The notes: a model not told the origin generated them from the sequence alone. Numbered from the stretch's first letter, positions 41,781 to 51,303 are shown. The stretch is 64,000 bases of DNA from Streptomyces fradiae ATCC 10745 = DSM 40063 (GCF_008704425.1 NZ_CP023696.1:6054501-6118500); one strand, 5' to 3'. Made by a program: numbers and translations.

Positions 41781-43961
41781 ATGACCGCCACGCCGACGCG
41801 TTCCACCATCCGCTGGGAGCAGGACGAGACCGGGATCGTCACCCTCGTCCTGGACGACCCCGAGCAGTCCGCCAACACCATGAACGAGGCGTTCCGCACC
41901 TCCCTCGCCGCCGTCGCCGAGCGGGCGGAGGCCGAGCGGGACGCCATCCGCGGCATCGTCTACACCTCCGCCAAGAAGACCTTCTTCGCCGGCGGCGACC
42001 TCGGCGACCTGCTGAAGGCCGGCCCCGCCGACGCCCGGCGGGTCTTCGACGCCTCCCGCGACATCAAGCGCGCCCTGCGCCGCATCGAGACCCTCGGCAA
42101 GCCCGTCGTCGCCGCGATCAACGGCGCCGCGCTCGGCGGCGGGTACGAGATCGCCCTCGCCGCCCACCACCGGATCGCCCTCGACGCGCCCGGCGCGAGG
42201 ATCGGCCTGCCCGAGGTCACCCTCGGCCTGCTCCCCGGAGGCGGCGGCGTCACCCGCACCGTACGGCTCATGGGCGTCACCGACGCCCTCCTCAAGGTCC
42301 TCCTCCAGGGCACCCGGTACGCGCCCCGGCAGGCCCTGGAGAACGGCCTCGTCCACGAGGTCGCCGAGACGCCCGAGGAGATGCTGGCCAAGGCGCGCGC
42401 CTTCATCGACGCGCACCCCGAGTCCCGCCAGCCCTGGGACGAGCCCGGCTACCGCATCCCCGGCGGCACGCCCGCGCAGCCCGCGTTCGCGGCGAACCTC
42501 CCCGCCTTCCCCGCCAACCTGCGCAAGCAGCTCGGCGGCGCCCCCTTCCCCGCCCCCCGCAACATCCTCGCGGCGGCCGTCGAGGGCTCCCAGGTCGACT
42601 TCGCGACGGCCTGCGACATCGAGGCCCGCTACTTCACCGAGCTGGTCACCGGGCAGACCGCCAAGAACATGATCCAGGCGTTCTTCTTCGACCTCCAGGC
42701 GGTCGACTCCGGCCGCAGCCGCCCCCGCGGCCCCGAACGGCGCACGGTCCGCAGGGCCGCCGTGCTCGGCGCCGGGATGATGGGCGCCGGCATCGCGTAC
42801 GCCTGCGCCAAGGCCGGCATCGAGGTCGTCCTCAAGGACGTCACCGAGGAGGCCGCCGCACGCGGCAAGGCGTACTCCGAGCAGCTCTGCGCCAAGGCCG
42901 TCGAGCGGGGCCGCACCACCCGCGGCAAGGCCGACGCGCTGCTCGCCCGCATTCGGCCCACCGCCGACGCGGCGGACCTCGCCGGCTGCGACGCGGTGAT
43001 CGAGGCCGTCTTCGAGGACACGGCGCTCAAGCACAAGGTGTTCCAGGAGGTCCAGGGCGTCGTGGCGCCCGACGCCCTGCTCTGCTCCAACACCTCGACG
43101 CTGCCCATCACCGACCTCGCCGACGGCGTCGAGCGGCAGGCGGACTTCGTCGGCCTGCACTTCTTCTCGCCCGTCGACAGGATGCCGCTGGTCGAGATCG
43201 TCAAGGGCGGGCGGACCGGCGAGGAGGCCCTGGCCCGCGCCTTCGACCTGGTCCGGCAGATCGGCAAGACGCCGATCGTCGTCAACGACTCGCGCGGCTT
43301 CTTCACCTCACGGGTCATCGGCCGGTTCATCGACGAGGGCGTCGCCATGGTGGGCGAGGGCGTCGAGCCCGCCTCCGTCGAGCAGGCGGCGGCGCAGGCC
43401 GGCTACCCCGCGAGGGTGCTCTCCCTCATGGACGAGCTGACCCTGACGCTGCCCCGCAGGATCCGCGAGGAGACGCGGCGCGCGGTGCTGGAGGCGGGCG
43501 GCACCTGGCACACCCACCCGGCCGAGGCCGTCGTCGACCGCATGGTCGACGAGTTCGGCCGTCCGGGCCGCAGCGGCGGCGCCGGCTTCTACGAGTACGA
43601 CGAGGAGGGCCGCCGCACCCGTCTGTGGCCGGGCCTGCGCGAGCACTTCACCCGGCCCGGCGCGGACATCCCCTTCGAGGACATGAAGGAGCGGATGCTG
43701 TTCTCCGAGGCGCTCGACGCGGTGCGCTGCCTGGAGGAGGGGGTCCTCACCTCGGTCGCCGACGCCAACGTCGGCTCCCTGCTGGGCATCGGCTTCCCCG
43801 CCTGGACGGGCGGCGTGCTCCAGTACGCCAACGGCTACGCGGGCGGGCTGCCCGGCTTCGTCGCGCGGGCGCGCGAGCTGGCGGAGCGGTACGGCGAGCG
43901 CTTCGCACCGCCCGCGCTGCTGGTGGAGAAGGCGGAGCGGGGCGGGACCTTCACGGACTGA
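41781..43961 (+). CDS. FadB-type enoyl-CoA hydratase/3-hydroxyacyl-CoA dehydrogenase
   Basis: A 726-aa multifunctional enzyme. Residues ~10-200 are a crotonase domain with the oxyanion-hole loop GGGYEIALAAHH and the glutamate-bearing GLPEVTLGLLPGGGG. From about 325 an NAD-binding domain starts AAVLGAGMMGAGIAYACAKAGIEV, followed by the 3HCDH catalytic region GLHFFSPVDRMPLVEIV and two C-terminal helical domains. The ATG at 41781 follows GGAAGAAGCATCC. The 194-base gap from the thiolase is C-rich with no gene, and the four genes are presumably one transcript. Confidence 0.94.
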   Translation: MTATPTRSTIRWEQDETGIVTLVLDDPEQSANTMNEAFRTSLAAVAERAEAERDAIRGIVYTSAKKTFFAGGDLGDLLKAGPADARRVFDASRDIKRALRRIETLGKPVVAAINGAALGGGYEIALAAHHRIALDAPGARIGLPEVTLGLLPGGGGVTRTVRLMGVTDALLKVLLQGTRYAPRQALENGLVHEVAETPEEMLAKARAFIDAHPESRQPWDEPGYRIPGGTPAQPAFAANLPAFPANLRKQLGGAPFPAPRNILAAAVEGSQVDFATACDIEARYFTELVTGQTAKNMIQAFFFDLQAVDSGRSRPRGPERRTVRRAAVLGAGMMGAGIAYACAKAGIEVVLKDVTEEAAARGKAYSEQLCAKAVERGRTTRGKADALLARIRPTADAADLAGCDAVIEAVFEDTALKHKVFQEVQGVVAPDALLCSNTSTLPITDLADGVERQADFVGLHFFSPVDRMPLVEIVKGGRTGEEALARAFDLVRQIGKTPIVVNDSRGFFTSRVIGRFIDEGVAMVGEGVEPASVEQAAAQAGYPARVLSLMDELTLTLPRRIREETRRAVLEAGGTWHTHPAEAVVDRMVDEFGRPGRSGGAGFYEYDEEGRRTRLWPGLREHFTRPGADIPFEDMKERMLFSEALDAVRCLEEGVLTSVADANVGSLLGIGFPAWTGGVLQYANGYAGGLPGFVARARELAERYGERFAPPALLVEKAERGGTFTD

Positions 43962-44056
43962 GGGGCGCCGACGGGGCGCCTGCCGCAAGGGGCTGCCGGG
44001 GGCGCCCTCCGCGGCGGGCGCCCTCGCGGCGGGCGCGCCCCTCCGCGGCGGGTGCC

Positions 44057-44803
44057 CTACTCGGCCGGGGCCCGGAAGGCGGCCCGCAGCTCGTCGGTGA
44101 GGGAGCGCTGGAAGGCGGTCACCAGGGCCTGGAGCACCAGCGGCTGCATGTGGGCCGACAGCGACTTCATGGCCTTGACGCGCCGCGGGTCCTCCGGGTC
44201 CGGCTCCCGCTCCCGGTACGGGCCCCACACCTCGTCCCGGAAGAGCCGGGTCAGCTCCTGCGCGGCCGCGCGGGTGTGCTCGACCAGCACCTCGCGGGCG
44301 GCCACGATGGTGGCGTGCGGGATGGGCACGTCGAGCAGTTGCAGGCCGAGCCGCAGCAGCCCGGGGTCGACCCGCAGGGCGCCCCGCGCGTCGGGCCCGG
44401 AGAGCACGTCCATCGCGGCCAGCAGGTCCATGTCGGCGTCGGTCAGCGCCCGCCCGGCCCGCCGCTCCAGCTCCCCGCGCGTCAGGCTCTCCGTGCTCTC
44501 CGGCGACCAGCTCGCGACCAGCGCCCGGTGGATGGCGAGGTCCTGGGCGTCGACGTCCGGCGGCAGCTGCTCCAGGTACCGCTCGATCGCGGCGAGGGTC
44601 ATGCCCTGGTGCTGGAGCTCCTCGATGAGCGCCAGCCGCGCCAGGTGCTCCGGCCCGTACCGGCCGACCCGGCGGGGGCCGATGACGGGCGGTGGGAGCA
44701 GCCCGCGCGTGCCGTAGAAACGGATGGTGCGGACGGTGACGCCCGCCCGCGCGGCCAGCTCGTCCACGGTGAACGCCTGCTGCTGCGTCGTCTCGGCCGC
44801 CAC
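44057..44803 (-). CDS. MerR family transcriptional regulator
   Basis: A 248-aa regulator. The winged HTH is at residues ~10-75 (FTVDELAARAGVTVRTIRFYGTRGLLPPP ... RYGPEHLARLALIEELQHQGMTLAAI), followed by a long helical effector domain without metal-binding cysteines. It is convergent with the beta-oxidation operon, and I infer that it senses acyl-CoA and controls that operon. The GTG at 44803 (GGGGGCGG upstream) is chosen; a longer frame adds unlikely sequence. A CTGCTG/CAACAG imperfect repeat at 44835-44846 overlaps the presumed promoter. Confidence 0.9.
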   Translation of the reverse strand: MAAETTQQQAFTVDELAARAGVTVRTIRFYGTRGLLPPPVIGPRRVGRYGPEHLARLALIEELQHQGMTLAAIERYLEQLPPDVDAQDLAIHRALVASWSPESTESLTRGELERRAGRALTDADMDLLAAMDVLSGPDARGALRVDPGLLRLGLQLLDVPIPHATIVAAREVLVEHTRAAAQELTRLFRDEVWGPYREREPDPEDPRRVKAMKSLSAHMQPLVLQALVTAFQRSLTDELRAAFRAPAE

Positions 44804-45079
44804 GCTACCGCCCCCGTCCTCCTGCGCTGTCGCACTGCTGCAACAGTATTGCTGTCTCACCACCACTGCGAAACCGCACGGCCCTCCGGCCCGCCTCGGC
44901 TCCGGCCCCGCCGGGACGGCCACCGGCCGCTCCTCTCCCGGCGGTGATGCCGGTGGCGCCTCGTGCGGTGGCGGGTGTGACGGGGACGGGGCCCCGGCTC
45001 GGCTGCGGGCCGGCGGGTGGCCGGTGGGAGCGGGTGGAGCCGCTGACAGCCGCGCGTCTGGCCGCCCGCGGCGTCCCGG

Positions 45080-45436
45080 TCACCGTGTACGACGTGGACG
45101 GCCCCGGCGGGTGAAGGGCCCCGGGCGCGGGCCGACCGCGGGGGCGATCAGCAGGAGCATGGCGGTGGGAAGGAAGAAGGACATGCCGCCCATGGCGCCG
45201 ATGAACGCCCACACGCAGAGGCCGGCCCCGAGGAGCAGGCACGTCCACGCGAAGGCGAACGGCCACCGCGCCAGCAGGAGCGGCGCCGCCACCGGCGCGG
45301 CCGTCACGAGGGCCAGCCCGCCGACGGCCGTGTCCATGAGAAGCAGGCAGGGACCCGCGGTCCCCAGGGCGGCGAGCACCGCCACCGCGTACTGGAGCCC
45401 GTGCACCCGCGTGTGTGTCCGCGCTTCCGCGTCCAT
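45080..45436 (-). CDS. Small integral membrane protein
   Basis: A 118-aa protein with about four hydrophobic helices (LQYAVAVLAALGTAGPCLLL, VGGLALVTAAPVAAPLLLA, FAFAWTCLLLGAGLCVWAFIGAMGG, MSFFLPTAMLLLIAPAVG) and an Arg-rich C-terminus. I do not recognise the family. The ATG at 45436 has AGGGGGCGG upstream. Its promoter contains TTGAACACGTTCAA (45471-45484), a near-palindrome that could bind a regulator. Confidence 0.65.
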   Translation of the reverse strand: MDAEARTHTRVHGLQYAVAVLAALGTAGPCLLLMDTAVGGLALVTAAPVAAPLLLARWPFAFAWTCLLLGAGLCVWAFIGAMGGMSFFLPTAMLLLIAPAVGPRPGPFTRRGRPRRTR

Positions 45437-45548
45437 GACCACCGCCCCCTGGAGAGTGAACCCTCGGAATTGAACACGTTCAAACTACCTCATGGGCCCG
45501 CCCGTAAACGACTTGCCGGTCCCTCCGGCACCGTGGTCGGCTGGCCCG

Positions 45549-46349
45549 ATGGACCCTGAAGGCGTACGCGAGCTGTTCGACAGGCGGATGCGGCGGGAGG
45601 TGTCCCCGGACGGCCCCGGCTGCCGGGTCGAGCGGGTGGGGGACGTCGTACGGCAGACGGGCCCGCCCGACGCGTGGAACGGCGTCCTGTGGAGCGGCCT
45701 CACGGCCGCCACCGCGGACGCCGCCATCGCGGAGCAGATCGCCCACTTCACCGCCCTCGGGCGGGAGTTCGAGTGGAAGCTCTACGCGCACGACGCCCCG
45801 TGCGACCTCGGCGACCGGCTGCGCGTCGCCGGTTTCACGGCCGGGCCGCGCGAGGCCCTGATGGTCGCCGAGTCCGAGCGGATCGCCGCGCTCGGCACGG
45901 CGCCGCCGGACGGCGTGGAACTGGTCCCCGTGACGGACGCCGCCGGGGTGGAGCTGATGGGGGAGGTGCACGACCGCGCGTTCGGCACGGACGGCACCGC
46001 GCTGCGCCGCCGGCTCGTCCGGCAGCTCGCCGAGCGGCCCGGCACGCTCGTCGCCGTCGTTGCCGTCACCGTGGCCGACGGGCGGCCGGTCAGCTCGGCG
46101 CGCATGGAGCTGGTCCCCGGCACCGGCTTCGCCGGGCTGTGGGGCGGCGGCACGGTGCCCGGGTGGCGCGGGCGCGGGCTGTACCGCTCCCTCGTCGCCC
46201 ACCGGGCCCGCGTCGCCGCCGACCTGGGCTTCCGCCGGCTCCAGGTGGACGCCTCCGACGACAGCCGGCCGATCCTGGCCCGGCTCGGCTTCACGGAGCT
46301 GTCCACCACGACGCCGTACGACTACCGGCCGGACGCCACGACCGGGTAG
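45549..46349 (+). CDS. GNAT family N-acetyltransferase
   Basis: A 266-aa protein with an N-terminal ~110-residue partner region (VERVGDVVRQTGPPDAWNGVLWSGL ... FTALGREFEWKLYAHD) and a C-terminal GNAT domain. The acetyl-CoA loop is VPGWRGRGLYRSLV and the last strand motif is RLQVDASDDSRPILARLGF. The ATG at 45549 (MDPEGVRELF) matches the usual start of homologues as I recall; an ATG at 45492 would add 19 residues. Its 3' end overlaps the convergent phosphodiesterase gene by 28 bases. Confidence 0.88.
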   Translation: MDPEGVRELFDRRMRREVSPDGPGCRVERVGDVVRQTGPPDAWNGVLWSGLTAATADAAIAEQIAHFTALGREFEWKLYAHDAPCDLGDRLRVAGFTAGPREALMVAESERIAALGTAPPDGVELVPVTDAAGVELMGEVHDRAFGTDGTALRRRLVRQLAERPGTLVAVVAVTVADGRPVSSARMELVPGTGFAGLWGGGTVPGWRGRGLYRSLVAHRARVAADLGFRRLQVDASDDSRPILARLGFTELSTTTPYDYRPDATTG

Positions 46350-47413
46350 TGGTCCGACAGGTTGGTGTACGTGTACGAGGTGCCCCAGCTCGACACGGTC
46401 CAGGGGGCGCTGCGCTCCTTGACCACCGTGTTCGTCCAGCCGGCCGGGCGGGCGTGCCCCGCGCGGTGCAGCACGTGGTCGAGGTCCTCACGGGGGTCGT
46501 CCGGGTAGCGCTCGGCCGCGATGGAGTTCTCCGCCGTGTCGAAGGAGTACGGGTGGCCGGTGCGGCCGTCCGCGTCGGCCAGGCCCGCGTTCGCGAGCAT
46601 CGACGCGTACTCCGGGGTGCGGGTGTCCACGTTGAGGTCGCCGGCCACGATCACCTGCTCCGACGCGGGGATCCTCTTGGCGTCCAGGAACGCGTCCATC
46701 GCCTGGAACTGCCGGGCGCGGGTCTGCGCGGCCTGCCCGGCCGAGCACCCCGGATCGGTCGACTGGGCGTGGGTGCCGACCACGTGGACCCGCCGGCCGT
46801 CCACGTCCAGCACCGCGTACACGAAGCCCTTGTTGGAGTACCAGTCGGCCCCGCACGCGTCCTTGAAGACGTACTGCTCCTTGCGGAGGATCGGCCACCT
46901 GCTCAGGACCGCCACACCGCCGTCCTCGGGCGTGGCCGAGGAGTACGACCCGCCCGTCGCGTCCCACCCGGACGTGGAGCGCCCCATCACGGGCGTGCGG
47001 TGCGGGTACTGGGCGGAGGCGTTGCGCAGCAGCGCGTCCGACGCGGTGTTGTCGAACGCCTCCTGGACCACCACCACGTCGTTGCCCTGGAAGAACGGCG
47101 CCTCCGGGACGGCCTTCGCCCGGTGGTCCTGCCCCCAGTTCGGGTAGAGGTGCCGGCTGAACAGGAAGACGTTGTACGTGAGCACCCGCAGACTCGGCGT
47201 GGCCTCGGCCGAGGCGGCGGGCACGGTCGCGGTGGACGCGGTGGACGCGGTGGTCGCGGCGGGTGCGGCGGGTGCGGCCGAGGCGGCCGGAGCGGAGGCG
47301 GCCAGTGACGCCGCGGCGAGGACGGCGGAGACGGCGGCGGACAGGACGGTGCGCGGCGTGCGGCGCGGCGTGCGGCGCGCCGCGGAACGGGGCTCGGACT
47401 GCGTCTGGGGCAC
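46322..47413 (-). CDS. Secreted sphingomyelin phosphodiesterase (exo-endo-phosphatase fold)
   Basis: A 363-aa enzyme of the DNase I-like superfamily, close to bacterial sphingomyelinase C. The N-terminus is a long basic signal peptide (RTPRTVLSAAVSAVLAAASLAASAPAASA) followed by an Ala/Thr linker. Catalytic motifs are LTYNVFLF, VVVQEAFDN (metal-ligand Glu), THAQSTDPG, VAGDLNVD and YTNLSDHYPVVA (general base His). The GTG at 47413 has AAGGGAG upstream. It should hydrolyse sphingomyelin or related phosphodiesters outside the cell. Confidence 0.9.
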   Translation of the reverse strand: MPQTQSEPRSAARRTPRRTPRTVLSAAVSAVLAAASLAASAPAASAAPAAPAATTASTASTATVPAASAEATPSLRVLTYNVFLFSRHLYPNWGQDHRAKAVPEAPFFQGNDVVVVQEAFDNTASDALLRNASAQYPHRTPVMGRSTSGWDATGGSYSSATPEDGGVAVLSRWPILRKEQYVFKDACGADWYSNKGFVYAVLDVDGRRVHVVGTHAQSTDPGCSAGQAAQTRARQFQAMDAFLDAKRIPASEQVIVAGDLNVDTRTPEYASMLANAGLADADGRTGHPYSFDTAENSIAAERYPDDPREDLDHVLHRAGHARPAGWTNTVVKERSAPWTVSSWGTSYTYTNLSDHYPVVASGR

Positions 47414-47748
47414 GGCAACTCCCTTGTGCGGGGGGCGGGTTTCGTACGGGGCGCCGCACATCAAAGCAGCCGCGGTTACTCTCGGGTAGACACCGGTTGG
47501 AGGAGATCTTGCGTGGATCGGGCGGCCCGGCGAAGATCCTCCTGCCCGCGCCCCCGGCACCCCGCCGCACCTCCGCCGCCGGTGATCGCATACTGGAAGT
47601 CCACCGACCCGGCGGCCACCGGCCGGGCCCACCGCCCAGGAGACCGGGCCCGGCCACCGCGCGCGCCCGCCGGAGACCGGCTCCGGCCAGCGGCCCCCGC
47701 CCCCGGCCGCACCCGATGACAACCCCCACCAGAACCGGAGCAGCGCCC
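47414..47748. other. Divergent intergenic region
   Basis: Holds the promoters of the phosphodiesterase (minus) and the DUF2236 gene (plus). The 47600-47715 part is a degenerate CACCGGCCGGGCC-type low-complexity run. No gene seen. Confidence 0.45.
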
Positions 47749-48627
47749 ATGACCCACGCGTCCGGCCGGCCCGCACCGCCGCCGCCCGGCGGGGTGCTGT
47801 GGACCCTCACCGGCGACATCCGCTCCCTGCTGATGCTCCCCGCCGCGTTCGTGCTCCAGGTCGCCCATCCGGCCGTCGGCGCGGGAGTCGACGAGCACTC
47901 CGTCTTCCGCACCGACCCCTGGGGCCGCGCCGACCGCTCCCTGCGCTCCCTCCAGCTGTGGGTCTACGGCGGCGAGCAGGCCGCCGAGGAGGGCCGCCGC
48001 CTGCGCCGCGCGCACCGCGCCGTCCGGGGCACCGACGCGCACGGCCGCCCGTACCACGCCCTCGACCCCGCCGTGTACGCCTGGGTCCACGCCACCGGCT
48101 TCCCCGTCCACCGCCACGCGGCCCGCTACCTCGTCCGCCCGATGACCGCGGCGCAGGAGCGGGCCTTCTACGCCGAATGGCTCCAGGTCGGCCGGATCCT
48201 CGGCATCCGCGACCGGGACATGCCCCAGACGATCGAGGAGTTCTGGCCGTACTACCGCAAGGCCCTCGCCGACGTGGTGGAGCCGACCGCGGTCGTCCGC
48301 GAACTGCTCGACCCCGGCGTCCCCGTCCCGCCGCCCGACCGCGGCCCCCTGCCGCTGCGCCTCCTGCTGCGCGCCCTGTGGCCGCTGCTGTGGCCCCGCT
48401 TCACCCGCTTCCGGGCGTTCGTCGCCACCGGCTTCCTGCCGCCCGAGGCACGCGAGGCGCTCGGTGTCGGGTGGACGGCGGCCCAGGAGCGGAAGCTGCG
48501 CCTCCTCGGCCGGGTCGCCCGCGCCGTGGTGCCCGCACTCCCCGAGCGCCTGCGCTACCTCCCCCTGGCCCGCAGGGCCCGCGCCGCCCACCGCGCGGAC
48601 CTCCGGGCGCGCCGCCCCGTGCGATGA
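47749..48627 (+). CDS. DUF2236 (oxygenase MpaB family) domain protein
   Basis: A 292-aa protein of the MpaB/latex-clearing-protein superfamily. Conserved parts are the N-terminal GDIRSLLMLPAAFVLQVAHPAVGAGVDEHS, the FRTDPWGRADRSLRSL segment, WVHATGFPVHRHAARYLVRPM and EFWPYYRKALADV. In relatives the His residues bind a b-type heme. It is predicted to be a heme oxygenase of unknown substrate. The ATG at 47749 has AACCGGAG upstream. Confidence 0.88.
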   Translation: MTHASGRPAPPPPGGVLWTLTGDIRSLLMLPAAFVLQVAHPAVGAGVDEHSVFRTDPWGRADRSLRSLQLWVYGGEQAAEEGRRLRRAHRAVRGTDAHGRPYHALDPAVYAWVHATGFPVHRHAARYLVRPMTAAQERAFYAEWLQVGRILGIRDRDMPQTIEEFWPYYRKALADVVEPTAVVRELLDPGVPVPPPDRGPLPLRLLLRALWPLLWPRFTRFRAFVATGFLPPEAREALGVGWTAAQERKLRLLGRVARAVVPALPERLRYLPLARRARAAHRADLRARRPVR

Positions 48628-48762
48628 CCCCGGCGACCTCCCGGTCCTGCCGCACTCGGCCGGCGTGGCGGGTCTCCGCCGTACGCGCGGGTCGGCGCGG
48701 GTACCGCGGCTCGCGCCCGGCGGCCGGCGCCCGCGCACGCCGGCACCCGCCCGTGCCGGGGC

Positions 48763-49803
48763 CTACGCCGAGGCGCGCAGGACCAGTTCCGTCGGCGTGA
48801 TCACCGAGGCCGGCGCCGCGCCGGGGGCGCCGTCCTGGTTGAGGGCCCGCATCAGCAGCCGCACCATCAGCCGCCCCATGCCCTCGATGTCCTGGCGGAC
48901 CGTGGTCAGCGGCGGGTCCGTCGTCTCGGCGACCGACGCCATGTCGTCGAAGCCCACCACCGCCACGTCCTGCGGCACCCGCAGCCCCCGCTCGCGCAGG
49001 ACCCGCAGGGCGCCCGACGCCATGAGGTCGTTGCCCGCGAACACCGCGTCCAGCCCCGGCCGCCGCTCCAGCAGCTCGGCCATCGCCCGCGCGCCCGACT
49101 CCTCCGTGAAGTCGCCCTGCGCCACCAGGCCGGGGTCGGCGTCCAGCAGCACGTCCCGGTAGCCGGCCAGCCGGTCCGTCGCCGACGTCTGGTCGCTCGG
49201 GCCCGCGAGGTGCGCGATCCGCTCCCGGCCCAGGCCCAGCAGGTACCGCACGGCCTCGCGCGCCCCGCCCCGGTTGTCCGCGTCCACGTACGGGGCGCCC
49301 GCGTCACCGGCCGCGCCCGGCCAGCCGGGGCGCCCGCCGAACACGGTGGGCACCTGTACGCGGCGGACGACGGACGGCAGCTCGTCGTCGTCGTGGACCG
49401 AGAACGCCAGCGCCCCGTCGACGTGGCCGCCGCCCAGGTAGCGGGCGATCCGCTCGTAGTCGCCCGGGCCCTCCACCCACAGCAGCACCAGCTGCGTGTC
49501 GTGGGCCGTCAGCTCGCGGCTGATGCCCCGCACCTGCTGCTCGAAGAACGGGTCGGAGAAGATCCGGAACTCCGGCTCCGCGATGATCACGGCGACGGCG
49601 CCGTTGCGCCGGGTCACCAGGGTGCGGGCCGCGTGGTTCGGGACGTACCCCAGCTCCTCGACGGCCCTGCGCACCCGCTCCGCCAGCGGTTCGCGCACCC
49701 CGGCCCCGCCGTTGACGACGCGCGACACCGTCGCCCGTGACACCCCGGCGCGGACCGCGACGGCTTCCAGCGTGGGACGGGCCCCCGGGCTCGAATCGGG
49801 CAA
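48763..49803 (-). CDS. LacI family transcriptional regulator
   Basis: A 346-aa repressor. The HTH is TLEAVAVRAGVSRATVSRVVNGGAGVREPL at residues ~12-41, with the sugar-binding-like domain after it. The start is a TTG at 49803 with TGAGGAG six bases upstream. A perfect 12-bp palindrome (49867-49878) lies 63 bases upstream of the start. Sugar uptake genes normally near such regulators are absent on the side later invaded by the IS element. Confidence 0.92.
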   Translation of the reverse strand: MPDSSPGARPTLEAVAVRAGVSRATVSRVVNGGAGVREPLAERVRRAVEELGYVPNHAARTLVTRRNGAVAVIIAEPEFRIFSDPFFEQQVRGISRELTAHDTQLVLLWVEGPGDYERIARYLGGGHVDGALAFSVHDDDELPSVVRRVQVPTVFGGRPGWPGAAGDAGAPYVDADNRGGAREAVRYLLGLGRERIAHLAGPSDQTSATDRLAGYRDVLLDADPGLVAQGDFTEESGARAMAELLERRPGLDAVFAGNDLMASGALRVLRERGLRVPQDVAVVGFDDMASVAETTDPPLTTVRQDIEGMGRLMVRLLMRALNQDGAPGAAPASVITPTELVLRASA

Positions 49804-49866
49804 GACGGACTCCTCAGGCGGCTCTGACGGGCGTGCCCGGTCAGAATATCGGGTGGCCGTCCTGGT

Positions 49867-49878
49867 GAGAGCGCTCTC
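49867..49878. promoter_or_regulatory. LacI-type operator GAGAGCGCTCTC
   Basis: A perfect 12-bp palindrome of the GAGCGCTC class bound by Streptomyces sugar repressors. It is placed for autoregulation of the adjacent LacI gene. Confidence 0.65.
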
Positions 49879-50224
49879 TCCGTTGCCGGGCCGGGGCCCT
49901 GCGGCCGTCGGCCCCGCCGGGCGCGGGCCCCTGCGGGCGGGGCCCGGCGCGGGTGGGCGAGCCCCTGTGGGCGAGCCGGTCCCGGCGCGGGCGCCGCGGG
50001 CGGCCCCTGCCGGGTGCGGGGCCCGCGCCGCGCCCGGTCCGGCTGGGCGCGGTGCGGGCCGTCGCGACCGCCCGCGTACGGAGGCCACCCTTTCCCTGCG
50101 GTCGGGCACCCCGCGATCACCGGGTGCCTGCCGGAACGGCCGGGTGCCGCCCGCACCGGCCGCCCGGCGCCCCGGCGGTCCGGCGCCCGTTCCCCGTACC
50201 CGGCGATGGCCGTGGCCCTCGCGG
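49879..50224. other. Non-coding low-complexity region beside the IS element
   Basis: Consists of decayed GC-rich repeats (GGGCGCGGGCC- and GGGTGCC-like). No gene is seen. The last 20 bases share GGCCGTGGCCCTCG with the other side of the IS element. Confidence 0.45.
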
Positions 50225-50225
50225 C

Positions 50226-51179
50226 CTAGCTGTATTGCCCTGTGAGGTTGGGGACGCGGCTGGCGGGTGGTTTGCCTGCGAGCGCGGTGTGTCCGCGGTG
50301 GTGATTGTAGGTATGCAGCCAGTCGGGGAAGGCATCGCGTCGTTCCTGCTCTGAGCGGTAGGGGCGGGCGTAGGCCCATTCGTCGAGCAGGGTGCGGTTG
50401 AAGCGTTCGACCTTGCCGTTGGTCTGGGGCCGGTAGGGCCGGGTTCGCTTGTGGGTGATCCCGGCCGCCGCCAGCGCGTCGCGCCAGGCGTGGGATCTGT
50501 AGCACGAGCCGTTGTCGGTCAGGACCCGCTGCACCGTGATCCCGCATGAGGCGAAGTAGGCGTGGGCCCGCTGCCAGAAGGTGGTGGCGGTCTCCCTCTT
50601 CTCGTCGGCCAGGATCTCGCTGTAGGCGAGACGGGAGTGGTCGTCGACGGCGGTGTGGATGTAGCTGTAGCCGACGCCGGACTTCGTCTTGCGGCCGGCT
50701 TGGCGGCCGAGGGTCTTGTGGCCGCCGCCGTCGGGGATGTTGCCGAGTTTCTTGATGTCGACGTGCACGAGTTCGCCGGGCCGGTCGCGTTCGTAGCGTC
50801 GTATGACACGGCCGGTGGCCCGGTCCAGGGAGGTCAGGCGGGCCAGCCCGAAGCGGGTCAGCACGCGGTGGACCGTGGAGGGCACCAGGTCCAGGAGGTG
50901 GGCGATGCGGGCCGGCCCCCACCGGCGGATGAGGCGGACCTTGATGATCCGGCGTTCGGTGCGGGTCGGGGTCCGGCGCGGGCTTGCGTGCGGACGGGAG
51001 GAACGGTCGCCCATCCCGGCCTCGCCCATGGCCCGGTAGCGGGCAGCCCATCGATGGGCGGTGGTGGGTGAGACCTGGAAACGTTCGGCGGCCCGCCGAA
51101 GCGGCCAGCCGTCCTTGACCACGCAGCGGGCCAGGCGCAGCCGTCCGGTCTCGGTCAGGGGTGCATTACGGTGGGGCAC
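50226..51179 (-). CDS. IS481 family transposase
   Basis: A 317-aa DDE transposase. N-terminal HTH region (GWPLRRAAERFQVSPTTAHRWAARYRA), a second HTH (RIAHLLDLVPSTVHRVLTRFGL) and the integrase core: Asp in LVHVDIKKLG, Asp in RVLTDNGSCYRS and Glu in RPQTNGKVERFNRTL. The GTG at 51179 (AAAGGCCC upstream) is chosen; the protein starts VPHRNAPLTETGRLRLAR as family members do. The TAG stop at 50226-50228 lies in the target-site duplication, outside the element, so the insertion itself supplied the stop codon. Confidence 0.93.
   Translation of the reverse strand: MPHRNAPLTETGRLRLARCVVKDGWPLRRAAERFQVSPTTAHRWAARYRAMGEAGMGDRSSRPHASPRRTPTRTERRIIKVRLIRRWGPARIAHLLDLVPSTVHRVLTRFGLARLTSLDRATGRVIRRYERDRPGELVHVDIKKLGNIPDGGGHKTLGRQAGRKTKSGVGYSYIHTAVDDHSRLAYSEILADEKRETATTFWQRAHAYFASCGITVQRVLTDNGSCYRSHAWRDALAAAGITHKRTRPYRPQTNGKVERFNRTLLDEWAYARPYRSEQERRDAFPDWLHTYNHHRGHTALAGKPPASRVPNLTGQYS
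50231..50256 (+). repeat. Left terminal inverted repeat of the IS481 element
   Basis: Starts TGTATTGCCCTGTGAGGTTG; 20 of 26 bases match the complement of the right repeat. Confidence 0.85.
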
Positions 51180-51276
51180 GAGGGCCTTTCTGGTCGCCGG
51201 TGCAGATGTCGCAATCCACACCAGGCCAGAAGGCCCTCACCCATTTCAAGATCCCTCAGCCGAGACCTGCATCACC

Positions 51277-51302
51277 CGTCCACAACCTCCCGGGACAGAA
51301 CA
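51277..51302 (-). repeat. Right terminal inverted repeat of the IS481 element
   Basis: Complement starts TGTTCTGTCCCGGGAGGTTG, and the final CCTAGC of the target duplication follows it. Confidence 0.85.
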
Positions 51303-51303
51303 C

